Source of the DNA: Fen-178 sp963722575
GTDB lineage: Bacteria > Acidobacteriota > Terriglobia > Bryobacterales > Bryobacteraceae
DNA: 64,000 bases
Direction: 5' to 3'
NCBI GenBank assembly: GCA_963722575.1
Contig: CAVRNR010000022.1
Location: 2,046,001 to 2,110,000, forward strand
In this document: positions 44,668-52,108 of the stretch, in pieces
How positions within the stretch are numbered: the stretch's first letter is position 1
How the letters are laid out: each line of letters starts with the position of its first letter
Position numbers and translations under genes: made by a program
The notes under the pieces: model-generated
Told to the model about the DNA's origin: nothing
Seen by the model: the letters and a program-made list of their open reading frames with translations, nothing else
Databases searched by the model: none

Positions 44668-45180
44668 ATGGTCAGAGTGGAGCACGTGCTCGATTCCTGG
44701 AGGACGATCCGCCAGGATACCGCTGCCGCCGTCGAAGAGTTTCCGGCCGCCGATCTGGATTACCGGCCCACGCCCGAGTTAATGACGTTCCGCGCCATCG
44801 CGCGCCACATTCTGGACGCCAGCCACGCATTGACCGGCATGTTACTGGCCGGCGGCGAGAATTTCGCCACGCCCGATTTTCGCGAACGCCTGAGCCGGCA
44901 CATGCCGGGCCTCGACGCGGCCGCGGGCGCGCCCGAACTGGCCGCGGCTTTGCGGGATTCGCTCGCGGAGCGCACCGCGCAACTGGCGGCCCAACCCGCT
45001 GAATTCTTTGCGCATATCGTCACCCGCTTCGACGGCCAGAAGGTCACACGCCTCGAAATGGTCCAGACCATCAAGGAGCACGAATTGACGCATCGCGCAC
45101 AGTTATTCATGTACCTTCGCTTGAAGGGCCTGGTCCCGGCCACCACCCGCCGGCGGCTGGCCAAGCAAGCCGGCAAATAG
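44668..45180 (+). CDS. DinB/YfiT-like four-helix metalloprotein
   Basis: 170 residues. Histidines at RAIARHILDASHAL (about 44) and TIKEHELTHRAQLFMYLRLK (about 135-139) are the DinB-fold metal triad. Family members include bacillithiol-transferase-like enzymes; the exact reaction is unknown. ATG 44668 directly follows a -10 box. Confidence 0.85.
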   Translation: MVRVEHVLDSWRTIRQDTAAAVEEFPAADLDYRPTPELMTFRAIARHILDASHALTGMLLAGGENFATPDFRERLSRHMPGLDAAAGAPELAAALRDSLAERTAQLAAQPAEFFAHIVTRFDGQKVTRLEMVQTIKEHELTHRAQLFMYLRLKGLVPATTRRRLAKQAGK

Positions 45181-45235
45181 AGGTTGCAAACATGGCGGTC
45201 TATCGTTTATCAGTAGTATGTCGGGAGGATTTTCG

Positions 45236-45454
45236 ATGGTCGTTTGTCCGAAATGCCAAGGCGCGATCGATGTGGACGAAGAAGACGTCGACGAGGGCGA
45301 CACCATCAGTTGCGATGAGTGTGGCGCGGACCTGAGAGTCGTGGGCACCGATCCTTTGGAACTGGAGTCGGCCGAAGATCTCGAGGAAGACGAGGACGAA
45401 GACGATTTTCTGGAGGACGACGACGAAGAAGAATCCGACGAGGATTGGAAATAA
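45236..45454 (+). CDS. LysW-like zinc-ribbon acidic carrier protein, C-terminus lacks the Glu
   Basis: 72 residues from ATG 45236 (GGGAGG upstream). MVVCPKCQGAIDVDEEDVDE, then GDTISCDECGADLRVVGTDP, LELE is the LysW pattern: two CxxC knuckles then TDPLELE. LysW carries alpha-aminoadipate or glutamate on its C-terminal Glu (EDWGE). Here the tail is a longer acidic run ending SDEDWK, so the attachment Glu is absent. No lysX/Y/Z/arg genes are adjacent. Either a non-carrier relative or a changed attachment chemistry. Confidence 0.75.
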   Translation: MVVCPKCQGAIDVDEEDVDEGDTISCDECGADLRVVGTDPLELESAEDLEEDEDEDDFLEDDDEEESDEDWK

Positions 45455-45458
45455 TCGC

Positions 45459-45809
45459 ATGAAAACCATCTGCCTGGCCCTGCTGGCGGTTCTGCTTCTC
45501 TGCGCCCCCGCCATGTTCGCTCAGAAGAAGAAGGCCGAAAACACCCGCAGCGTGCAAGGCACGGTGACCGTCGCGGACGGCAGCCTGGTGAATGGCGCCG
45601 TGGTGCAATTGAAGAACACCAAGACGCTGCAAATCCGATCGTTCATCACCAAGGACGACGGCACGTATCATTTTTACGATTTGAGCCCGGATATCGATTA
45701 CGAGCTAAAAGCCGACTACCAGGGCGCTTCCAGCAGCACCAAGACGCTGAGTTCCTTCGATTCGCAAAAGCAATCGATCCTCAATCTGAAGTTGAATCCC
45801 AAGAAGTGA
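45459..45809 (+). CDS. Small secreted protein with carboxypeptidase-regulatory-like beta domain
   Basis: 116 residues. Signal peptide MKTICLALLAVLLLCAPAMF, then SVQGTVTVADGSLVNGAVVQ, KNTKTLQIRSFITKDDGTYH, FYDLSPDIDYELKADYQGAS: a single transthyretin-like domain as found at the N-terminus of the TonB receptor at 14-17 kb. Lies 4 nt after the LysW-like gene, so probably co-transcribed. Confidence 0.8.
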   Translation: MKTICLALLAVLLLCAPAMFAQKKKAENTRSVQGTVTVADGSLVNGAVVQLKNTKTLQIRSFITKDDGTYHFYDLSPDIDYELKADYQGASSSTKTLSSFDSQKQSILNLKLNPKK

Positions 45810-45825
45810 CCGGATCGCCGGCCGC

Positions 45826-46866
45826 CTATCGCCAGCGAAACAGTTTCAGCGCCAGGGTGAACGACACCACCAGCCAGACCCCCAACACTCCCAACTGCGG
45901 AGCCACTTGCCCCAGCCCGGCGCCTTGCAGCATGTGGGCGCGCAGCGCGTCGATCAGCGCGGTCAACGGAAGCGCGCGGATCGCCGGTTGTAGCGCGCCG
46001 GGAAACCGTTGCGCCGAGAAGAACACGCCGGAGACGATCCACATCGGCATCATCACCGTGTTCATCAGGCCGGAAGCGGCTTCGATGGTCTGGGCGCGCG
46101 AAGCGACCAGCAATCCCAGGGCGCTGAACGAGAGCGATCCCAGCACACACAGCACCGCCAGATCCAGCATGGAACCGCGCACGGGAACCTGGAATACCCA
46201 GACGCCGAACCCCAGCAGCACGCCCACTTCCACCACCAGCAGCAGCAGCCGCGCCAGCACGAACGAGAGCAGGTAGTCGTGCCGCGGCATGGGGGTCGAA
46301 ATCAGGCGCTTCATGAGCTTTTTGCGCCGCGCATCCACAATCGCGAACCCCAGCCCCCACATGGCGCTGCCCATCAGGTTCATTCCCAGCAGGCCGGGAA
46401 TCAGGAAATCGATATAGCGCGAGCCCGGCTCGCGCATCAGCCGGTCGCTCGAAGGCACCGGGTCCGCCCGGCCCGCCGCCCGCTGGATGGCTCGATCCGC
46501 CAGCATGCGCGCGGTGCGTCCTTCGGGATTGGTGTTGTCGTACCGGAACACCACCGCCCCGCCGGGCGACGGCGCAACCAGTAGCGCCACCTTGCCCGTG
46601 CGCAGCGCCTCTTCGGCCGCCGGAGCGGATAACTGCTGGACGTCGAGCAGCTTCTCCTGCCGCAGCGGCCTGGCCAGCTCCGGCGTCACGGCCGCAATTC
46701 CGATCACCTCCGGGGGACGGTTGCGGAAGGCCAGCCCCAAACCCGCCGCCAGAAGGATCGGGAAGACGAACACCCAGAAGATGGCTTCCGGCTCGCGCCA
46801 GAATTCGCGGAACCGCACCAGGGTCAGTTGCGCCAGCGGCTGGTCCGCCCATCGGGTGCTACTCAT
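45826..46866 (-). CDS. ABC-2-type transporter permease
   Basis: 346 residues. One N-terminal helix (EAIFWVFVFPILLAAGLGLA), a ~150-residue extracytoplasmic domain, then five helices; GLLGMNLMGSAMWGLGFAIV, RRKKLMKRLISTPMPRHDYL is the ABC-2 signature. Overlaps the ATPase stop by 8 nt. Exports drugs or lipids. Confidence 0.88.
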   Translation of the reverse strand: MSSTRWADQPLAQLTLVRFREFWREPEAIFWVFVFPILLAAGLGLAFRNRPPEVIGIAAVTPELARPLRQEKLLDVQQLSAPAAEEALRTGKVALLVAPSPGGAVVFRYDNTNPEGRTARMLADRAIQRAAGRADPVPSSDRLMREPGSRYIDFLIPGLLGMNLMGSAMWGLGFAIVDARRKKLMKRLISTPMPRHDYLLSFVLARLLLLVVEVGVLLGFGVWVFQVPVRGSMLDLAVLCVLGSLSFSALGLLVASRAQTIEAASGLMNTVMMPMWIVSGVFFSAQRFPGALQPAIRALPLTALIDALRAHMLQGAGLGQVAPQLGVLGVWLVVSFTLALKLFRWR

Positions 46867-47794
46867 CGCGCAGATGCCGTCCCGTCAAAATGACGAAGAC
46901 GTCCTCCAGGCTGGCGGAATGCGTGCGAAGTTCGGTGAGCGGAACGCCCTGCCGGTCGAGTTCGTCCAGCAGGGCGGGCACGGCCTGATGCAGTTCCGTC
47001 ACCTGCATCCGCACGCTGCCGTTCTCCGCCCGGACCTCGCGCACACCCGCGATCCTACGCAGCGCCGCAACATCCAGCGCCCGCGCCGCGCCGCCGGCCG
47101 AGAACTCCACCATCTGCTCCGCCGCAATGGACGCGATCAATTCGCGCGGCGTCCCGGCGGCGATGGCCTTGCCGTGGTCCATGATGGCTACCCGGTCGCA
47201 CAGCCGTTCCGCTTCGTCCATATAGTGGGTGGTCATCAGGATGGTGCGGCCGGCCAGCTTGAACTGCTCGATCAATTCCCAAAGCTGGCGCCGGGCCTGC
47301 GGATCGAGGCCCGTGGTGGGCTCGTCGAGAAACAGAAAATCCGGATCGCCCACCAGCGCGCACGCCAGCGCCAGCCGCTGTTTCTGCCCCCCGGAGAGGC
47401 TGCCCACGCGGGATTTCCCCTTCTCGCCGAGTTGCACCAGCGCGATCACGTCAGCCGCTGCCGGCCCGCGCCGGAAGAAGCTGCGGAACAAGCGAACCGT
47501 TTCCACGACGGTGAGCTTCTCGGAAAGCTGCGTCTCCTGAAGTTGAATCCCCAGCCGTTGCCGGAGTTCCTTTGCGTTGGCGTTCCAGCGCATCCCGAGC
47601 ACCTCGACATCGCCCGAATCGGCGGCCGTCAGCCCCTCGCAGATTTCGATGGTAGTGGTCTTGCCGGCGCCATTGGGCCCCAGCAGCCCGAAGCACTCGC
47701 CCCAGCGCACGTCGAGTTCCAGCCCGTCGACGGCGACCACGTCTTTGTACGCCTTCCTTAGATTGCGGACGCAAAGGGCGGCATGGTGGGGCAT
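46859..47794 (-). CDS. ABC transporter ATP-binding protein (DrrA/CcmA-like)
   Basis: 311 residues. Walker A LLGPNGAGKTTTIEI (about 35-49), signature GSLSGGQKQRLALACALVGD, Walker B FLFLDEPTTGLDPQARRQL, H-loop LMTTHYMDEAERLCDRVAIM, then a C-terminal regulatory domain. Pairs with the permease just downstream. Confidence 0.93.
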   Translation of the reverse strand: MPHHAALCVRNLRKAYKDVVAVDGLELDVRWGECFGLLGPNGAGKTTTIEICEGLTAADSGDVEVLGMRWNANAKELRQRLGIQLQETQLSEKLTVVETVRLFRSFFRRGPAAADVIALVQLGEKGKSRVGSLSGGQKQRLALACALVGDPDFLFLDEPTTGLDPQARRQLWELIEQFKLAGRTILMTTHYMDEAERLCDRVAIMDHGKAIAAGTPRELIASIAAEQMVEFSAGGAARALDVAALRRIAGVREVRAENGSVRMQVTELHQAVPALLDELDRQGVPLTELRTHSASLEDVFVILTGRHLRDE

Positions 47795-47797
47795 GCT

Positions 47798-49228
47798 TTA
47801 GCTTGCCCTCCCTTTCCTTCCCCGAGTGCCAGCCAAAGCATGCCCCGCCTGGGCCGGAGGCGCCGCTTCCCGAACCCGCACCCCCACTTCCTTCCCGTGC
47901 GGAAGGTCGAGCTCCAAAATTCCACCGGGGTCCGTGACCGCTTCGAACATCTCCTCGTCGTCGATTTCCACCTGGTAGGCGCGGCGCGGCTCCAGTCCCA
48001 CGAGGAAGACCGGCTTTTCTTCGTCCAGCGTGACGCGGAATTTGCGCGCGCCCGGCCCTATGCAAACCACCGCCTCCCCGAGCGCGATCGGCGCCGCTAC
48101 CCTCCGCGCATCCACCACCGTGAGGCGGCCGTCCGCGAACATCTCCGCGCCGCCGTCGAAATACCCGAACCACCGGGCATCGTCTTCCCAGCTCGACCGC
48201 ACGAAGAGCTTTCCGAAATCGGCATTGTGGTAGACCAGCGGCACCAGGTAGTAGCTCAACCCCGGTTGATAGGGATTGGCCCACAGGAATTCGTAAGGGG
48301 CGCCGAAGGTGCCGCGCAGCATGAACTGGTCGTGCATCAGCCAGCCTTGCAGCAACTGGCTTTCCGCCGCGTTCGTGTCATAGGCCACCATGGCCAGCTC
48401 CGCCGCGCGCGAGAGCGCGGCCAGCCGCAGATCCGGCTGGTCCGGCTTGAGCGGCGGCCCAATGCGGTACTCGTTCTCCGGCGCTTCGTAGACCGCCGGG
48501 TAGTGGCTCACCAGGTGCTCGATGGGAAAGTCCTTGAAGAAGCCCGGGCAGCGCTCCCGCAGATCGAGCGTAGTCGAGTCCCGCATGGCGTGCAGCAGCT
48601 CGAACAGCGGGTAGGCATCCTCGCGCTCGACCACGCTGTGGCCGTTCTCAAGCGCCGGCGCCATCTTGCCGTCCCACCAGGTGCGAACCACGCGCTCCAG
48701 CTCGCGCTGCGGCGCCTGCGGCACCTCGTCGAACAGCGCCACGGCCGCCAGCACCCGCGAGCGCACGGCCGCCATGCCGTCATCCGCGGCGGTGGCGGCC
48801 ATGCCCTTCTGGATGCGGGCCGCCAGCGCGCGCCGCTGCGCCTCGCCGAGCAGGTCCTGGCACCAGTCGAAAACCAGCGCCAGTTGCCGCAAGTCGTCAC
48901 CGGGACCCAGCGCCCAGGCCACCGCCTGCCGCCCCGCTGCGGCGTCGCCCGAGATCTGATACTCGAGCGCCCGCGCGAAGCCGGGCTCCGGCATGGGAGC
49001 GTTGCCGGCCAATAGAGCGTCAAGCTGCTGCCAGCGCGCGGAAGCCCGCTCGCGCTCGCGTTTGAGCAGGCGCAGCCGCGCTGGCCGCAGAAATAGCCGG
49101 GGATGATCGGTCGAGACCGTGACCGGTTCGTCGGAGGCTTGCGCCCCAGCGCTGGCGGGCCAGCCCAGGGCCAGCAGCATCCCGGCCACGGCCGCGGGGA
49201 TTCTCCTCATCATTCCCGATTGTGTCAT
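47798..49228 (-). CDS. Secreted heparinase II/III-like alpha/alpha-toroid protein
   Basis: About 475 residues, from ATG 49228 (MTQSGMMRRIPAAVAGMLLA signal peptide; 49213 also possible). The start of the mature part, DHPRLFLRPARLRLLKRERE, and SHYPAVYEAPENEYRIGPPL resemble the HepII/III-type alginate-lyase fold; the C-terminal ~150 residues are beta-rich (FGYFDGGAEMFADGRLTVVD). The full catalytic His/Tyr set was not identified, so lyase activity is uncertain. Confidence 0.65.
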   Translation of the reverse strand: MTQSGMMRRIPAAVAGMLLALGWPASAGAQASDEPVTVSTDHPRLFLRPARLRLLKRERERASARWQQLDALLAGNAPMPEPGFARALEYQISGDAAAGRQAVAWALGPGDDLRQLALVFDWCQDLLGEAQRRALAARIQKGMAATAADDGMAAVRSRVLAAVALFDEVPQAPQRELERVVRTWWDGKMAPALENGHSVVEREDAYPLFELLHAMRDSTTLDLRERCPGFFKDFPIEHLVSHYPAVYEAPENEYRIGPPLKPDQPDLRLAALSRAAELAMVAYDTNAAESQLLQGWLMHDQFMLRGTFGAPYEFLWANPYQPGLSYYLVPLVYHNADFGKLFVRSSWEDDARWFGYFDGGAEMFADGRLTVVDARRVAAPIALGEAVVCIGPGARKFRVTLDEEKPVFLVGLEPRRAYQVEIDDEEMFEAVTDPGGILELDLPHGKEVGVRVREAAPPAQAGHALAGTRGRKGRAS

Positions 49229-49312
49229 AGCGACACACCGCCTGCCCACCAGTCCCTCACCCCCCAGCCGGCCCGGTCCAAAAATTATTTGATTTAAAAC
49301 GGGTTAAAGAGA

Positions 49313-49341
49313 TTGACACGTGGATGTCCGATTGCTATTTA
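49313..49341 (+). promoter_or_regulatory. Strong sigma-70 promoter of the 49.3-kb RNA
   Basis: TTGACA (49313-49318), 17-nt spacer, TATTTA (49336-49341), preceded by an AT-rich UP-like stretch (AAAAATTATTTGATTTAAAA, 49280-49299). It is among the strongest promoters by inspection in the window, and no reading frame with a start and RBS follows it. Confidence 0.7.
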
Positions 49342-49347
49342 TGGTTG

Positions 49348-49502
49348 TGAATTGGTGAAGTAACCTTTCAAACCTGCCCTCTGCTGCAACAGGCAGGCGG
49401 AAGAAGGGTGAGCCGAAGAGACAGCGTGCTTGCGGGAGCCGATGTTTGCAAGAGTTTTAGCTCACTGTTTTTCCCTTGGCGGTTGCCGCAGAGGGGTTTT
49501 TT
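49348..49502 (+). ncRNA. Candidate 6S-like regulatory RNA
   Basis: From the predicted start about 49348 to a T-run ending 49502 (about 155 nt). A closing stem CCCTCTGC/GCAGAGGG (49377-49384 with 49488-49495) is followed by GTTTTTT, an intrinsic terminator. Inside, AGGGTGAGC pairs with GCTCACTG...CCCT and CTTGC with GCAAG, giving one long rod with internal loops. The segment GGGAGCCGATGTTTGCAAG resembles the E. coli 6S GAGCCGATATTT region. Length, rod shape and promoter fit 6S RNA; the match is by eye only. Confidence 0.5.
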
Positions 49503-49717
49503 GTACCAACGGCCTTAACCGTTTCTCTCCGGGGATCACCAGTAGCGGTAGTTGTCTGGCGTTTCTGGTAAGGAAAATTAGGACGCGGACCTGACCAGGA
49601 ATGGACCGGCTGAAACGCTAGCCAGATAGCCCGACGCTCGATCTCCAGCCCAACCTGGGCGAGCCGCATCGGATTCAGTCCCGAAAGTCTGGGGGCGGAA
49701 CCGATGCGGTTTTTCTT
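49503..49717 (+). terminator. Structured leader-like region ending in a rho-independent terminator
   Basis: CCGCATCGG (49665-49673) and CCGATGCGG (49701-49709) form a perfect 9-bp stem followed by TTTTT (49710-49714). Between 49503 and 49665 ACCAG/CTGGT and CTGGCGTTT/AAACGC..GCCAG can pair. It could be a second RNA or the 3' part of a longer transcript from the 49.3-kb promoter. A minus-strand frame of 70 codons also spans it but lacks features. Confidence 0.55.
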
Positions 49718-49730
49718 TGTCCCTGCTTCT

Positions 49731-49772
49731 GTGGGGCAGGTTTTTAACCTGCGGCGGGTTTGTAACCCGCCT
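49731..49772. repeat. REP double hairpin, single copy
   Basis: GTGGGGCAGGTTTTTAACCT(GC) then GGCGGGTT-TGT-AACCCGCC: same family as the array at 44347-44623, with compensatory changes in the second stem (GGGTT/AACCC for GGATT/AATCC). Confidence 0.75.
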
Positions 49773-49804
49773 CTTCTCTTCCCACCCGCGCCACTGCCCC
49801 CTAA

Positions 49805-51781
49805 CCCAAGTTCCGCAGTTGGAAGAATAAACTCTTTGCTTTCAAGCGCCGCATGGGCGAGTTTCCACTACATTGCCGCTCGTTCCAGTGCGCTGGGCAG
49901 CTTCAGGCCGAGCCGCTGGAGCAAGATCTGCTGGTGCTCGGTGGCCCGGCTGATGCAACGCTTGCGGATCACTTGCCCGGATCTGGTCGGCAGCACCACA
50001 TCGACCATCGCGATCTCCGACAGGGCCTCGAACACTTGCCTCGGTTCGTCTCCCAGTCCCGCCTCGCGGCAACTCGCGGCGAGAGTCTTCCAGAGCACAT
50101 AGGCCAAAAAGCAAACCAGGATGTGGGCCTGCACTCGATCTTCTTTCTGATGCCGCACCGGGCGGATCCCCAGGTCGGACTTGTGAATGTGAAACGCTGC
50201 CTCGGCCTCGGTCAACTGGATGTAGGCCCGCCACAGATCTTCCGGGCTCCAATCGGTCACGTTGCTGCGCAGCACGTAACAGCCCTCACTCAAGCGCGCC
50301 CACTCTCTCCAGGCTTCCACCTTCGACCACCGCAGGCGAGCGAACCCGCCGCCGTCCGTTTCCACTTTCACTTCGAACAGCGCGGCCGCTCGCGTGTTCC
50401 GCCCCAGCAACCGGCCCACTCGTGTGGCGATCGTCACCGGCTTCTGTTTCTTCTTCAGGCAACTGGTCTGGATCTTTCCGAGGCCTTCCTCAATGCGCTT
50501 CTCGAAACGCTCGTGCATGGCCTGCTCTTTGGCCCGCCGCTCCGCGCTGCGGCACAGGATGAAAACCTCCTCCCCGCCCGGCGCCGGTGTGATGCGAACT
50601 TCCAGCCCCGCATGCACCAACCGCCAGTCTTCGCTCAGCAACTCCTGCTCGAACTTGCGCATGGAGTTCTTCGCCGTCCCTACGATGTAGCGCCGCCCAC
50701 CTTCGCGCAGGAACTCCACGTTGTCCTCGCCCGCCATCCCGCGGTCCATGACCCAGATCCGGCTAGCCCGGCCATAGAGCCCTTCGATGTGCCCGACCAT
50801 CTCTTCCAGCGTGGTGGCGTCGTTGCGATTGCCGGCGAAGATCTCGTAGCCCAGCGGCATCCCGCAACGGCTCACTACCAGGGCGATGTTGACTTGCTTG
50901 CAGTCCGGCCGATGGTCGCGCGAATAGCCCCGCTGCGCTTGCGAGTTCTTCTCCGCCTGACCTTCAAAGTACGTGCTGGTCACGTCATACAGCAGCAGAT
51001 CGTAGTCCAGCTCGAACAACTCTCCCAGCTTCTCCTTCAGGTGTTTCTCCAGCGCCGGCTTGTGCGGCAGCAAAGCATCCAGCGCCCGGTACAAGCGGTC
51101 CTCGTTGACCTTCTCGACCGGCACACTCAACAGGTCCGGTAGCGCGCTGGATTCGTAGAACCGCTCTGCCCAGTGCAACTCACTGGAGGGGTCGCACAGT
51201 TGCCCGAGCACCAGCACTGTCGCCATCAGCGGCCAGGGAATCTCTTCTCGTCCTTGGGGCAGCTTCTCTTCCAGAAAGCGATCCAGATCCAGCCGGCGCA
51301 GCAGCTCCAGCCCCAGCCAGGGGCCGCCGAATTTCCGGCTGCGCTCGACATGCACCCGCTTCACATCGACTTCCACCCATTCCGGCTGAGCCTCCAGAAA
51401 CAAGCTGCCCTGCTGGGTGGTCCTCCCTTCGGCACAGCGCTTCACTCCCAGGCGGCCACGTTCATCCATCGCGCCCAGCCAAGCCACCACGCGCTGCCGC
51501 GGTCCGCGCTGGGTGCGATAGCTCTCTACCAGGGCCCAGTAAGCGTGGCGCTTGCCGTCCTTCCTCCGATAGCAGGGCCGCACGTACATAGCTCCATACT
51601 ACGGATCTACGGCTCCGATTCAAGAGGGTTGGTCGTCACTACATCGGCTTTTCGGAACTCTGAAACTCAGCCGCGGCAACAGCGTGATGGAAACAAAAGA
51701 CGGCTCTCTTGTCCGCTGGGTTCGGCAGCCTTAAAACAGGCCAAAAAAAGTTGCGGAGTCACCTCAACTGCGGAAGTTGGG
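49805..51781 (-). mobile_element. IS1634-family insertion sequence
   Basis: Terminal inverted repeats CCCAAGTTCCGCAGTTG (49805-49821) and the complement CAACTGCGGAAGTTGGG (51765-51781), one mismatch. CTAA occurs directly outside both ends (49801-49804; 51782-51785), a short target duplication. It contains one intact transposase gene. The insertion abuts the stop codon of the 97-residue gene to its right. Confidence 0.75.
49868..51589 (-). CDS. IS1634-family DDE transposase
   Basis: 573 residues, full length. DDE residues in LLLYDVTSTYFEGQAEKNSQ (first Asp), SRIWVMDRGMAGEDNVEFLR (second Asp) and YIQLTEAEAAFHIHKSDLGI (Glu). N-terminal YWALVESYRTQRGPRQRVVA and RYIVGTAKNSMRKFEQEL are typical of the family. 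No frameshift. Confidence 0.93.
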   Translation of the reverse strand: MYVRPCYRRKDGKRHAYWALVESYRTQRGPRQRVVAWLGAMDERGRLGVKRCAEGRTTQQGSLFLEAQPEWVEVDVKRVHVERSRKFGGPWLGLELLRRLDLDRFLEEKLPQGREEIPWPLMATVLVLGQLCDPSSELHWAERFYESSALPDLLSVPVEKVNEDRLYRALDALLPHKPALEKHLKEKLGELFELDYDLLLYDVTSTYFEGQAEKNSQAQRGYSRDHRPDCKQVNIALVVSRCGMPLGYEIFAGNRNDATTLEEMVGHIEGLYGRASRIWVMDRGMAGEDNVEFLREGGRRYIVGTAKNSMRKFEQELLSEDWRLVHAGLEVRITPAPGGEEVFILCRSAERRAKEQAMHERFEKRIEEGLGKIQTSCLKKKQKPVTIATRVGRLLGRNTRAAALFEVKVETDGGGFARLRWSKVEAWREWARLSEGCYVLRSNVTDWSPEDLWRAYIQLTEAEAAFHIHKSDLGIRPVRHQKEDRVQAHILVCFLAYVLWKTLAASCREAGLGDEPRQVFEALSEIAMVDVVLPTRSGQVIRKRCISRATEHQQILLQRLGLKLPSALERAAM

Positions 51782-52075
51782 CTAATAGCTCAGCGTCCCC
51801 GTCCTTGCCTTCTCTTCCGCATTCGGCAAATACAGCGTCTGGCAGTGCTCACACCGGTAGATCTCGGCATTCTCCCCGAATTTCCGCTTCACTTCCTCGC
51901 CGAAGAAGTACCACCGCTTCAAATGCCCCGCGCACAGCTTGCCTTTGGCATCCTTCTCGGAGCACGCTCTCATGCGCGGGATGCGCCGCTTCACCTTGGT
52001 GCCGTCGCTGAGCGTATCCACCAGCTCCGCCACCGGCGCCGGCTTATCGGAAACCGCGTATTTCGGGTTCGCCAT
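51782..52075 (-). CDS. Conserved hypothetical, putative zinc-binding
   Basis: 97 residues. Cysteines in MRACSEKD, KLCAGHLKRWYFF and IYRCEHCQTLYLPNAEEKAR could bind zinc. Ends GTLSY with TAG that forms part of the CTAA target duplication of the IS1634 element, so the IS landed at the stop codon without disrupting it. Function unknown. Confidence 0.65.
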   Translation of the reverse strand: MANPKYAVSDKPAPVAELVDTLSDGTKVKRRIPRMRACSEKDAKGKLCAGHLKRWYFFGEEVKRKFGENAEIYRCEHCQTLYLPNAEEKARTGTLSY

Positions 52076-52108
52076 ATCGGGAACGACGAGTATATCAGGT
52101 AGCCCACG

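Noticed and set aside
49457..49669. 70-codon minus-strand frame over the RNA region
   Set aside because: No RBS or family, and it runs across two plus-strand terminators; structured RNA is the simpler reading.
49348..49717. tmRNA or RNase P RNA as identity of the 49.3-kb transcript
   Set aside because: No tag-peptide/CCA-like end and no GAGGAAAGTCCGGGC core.
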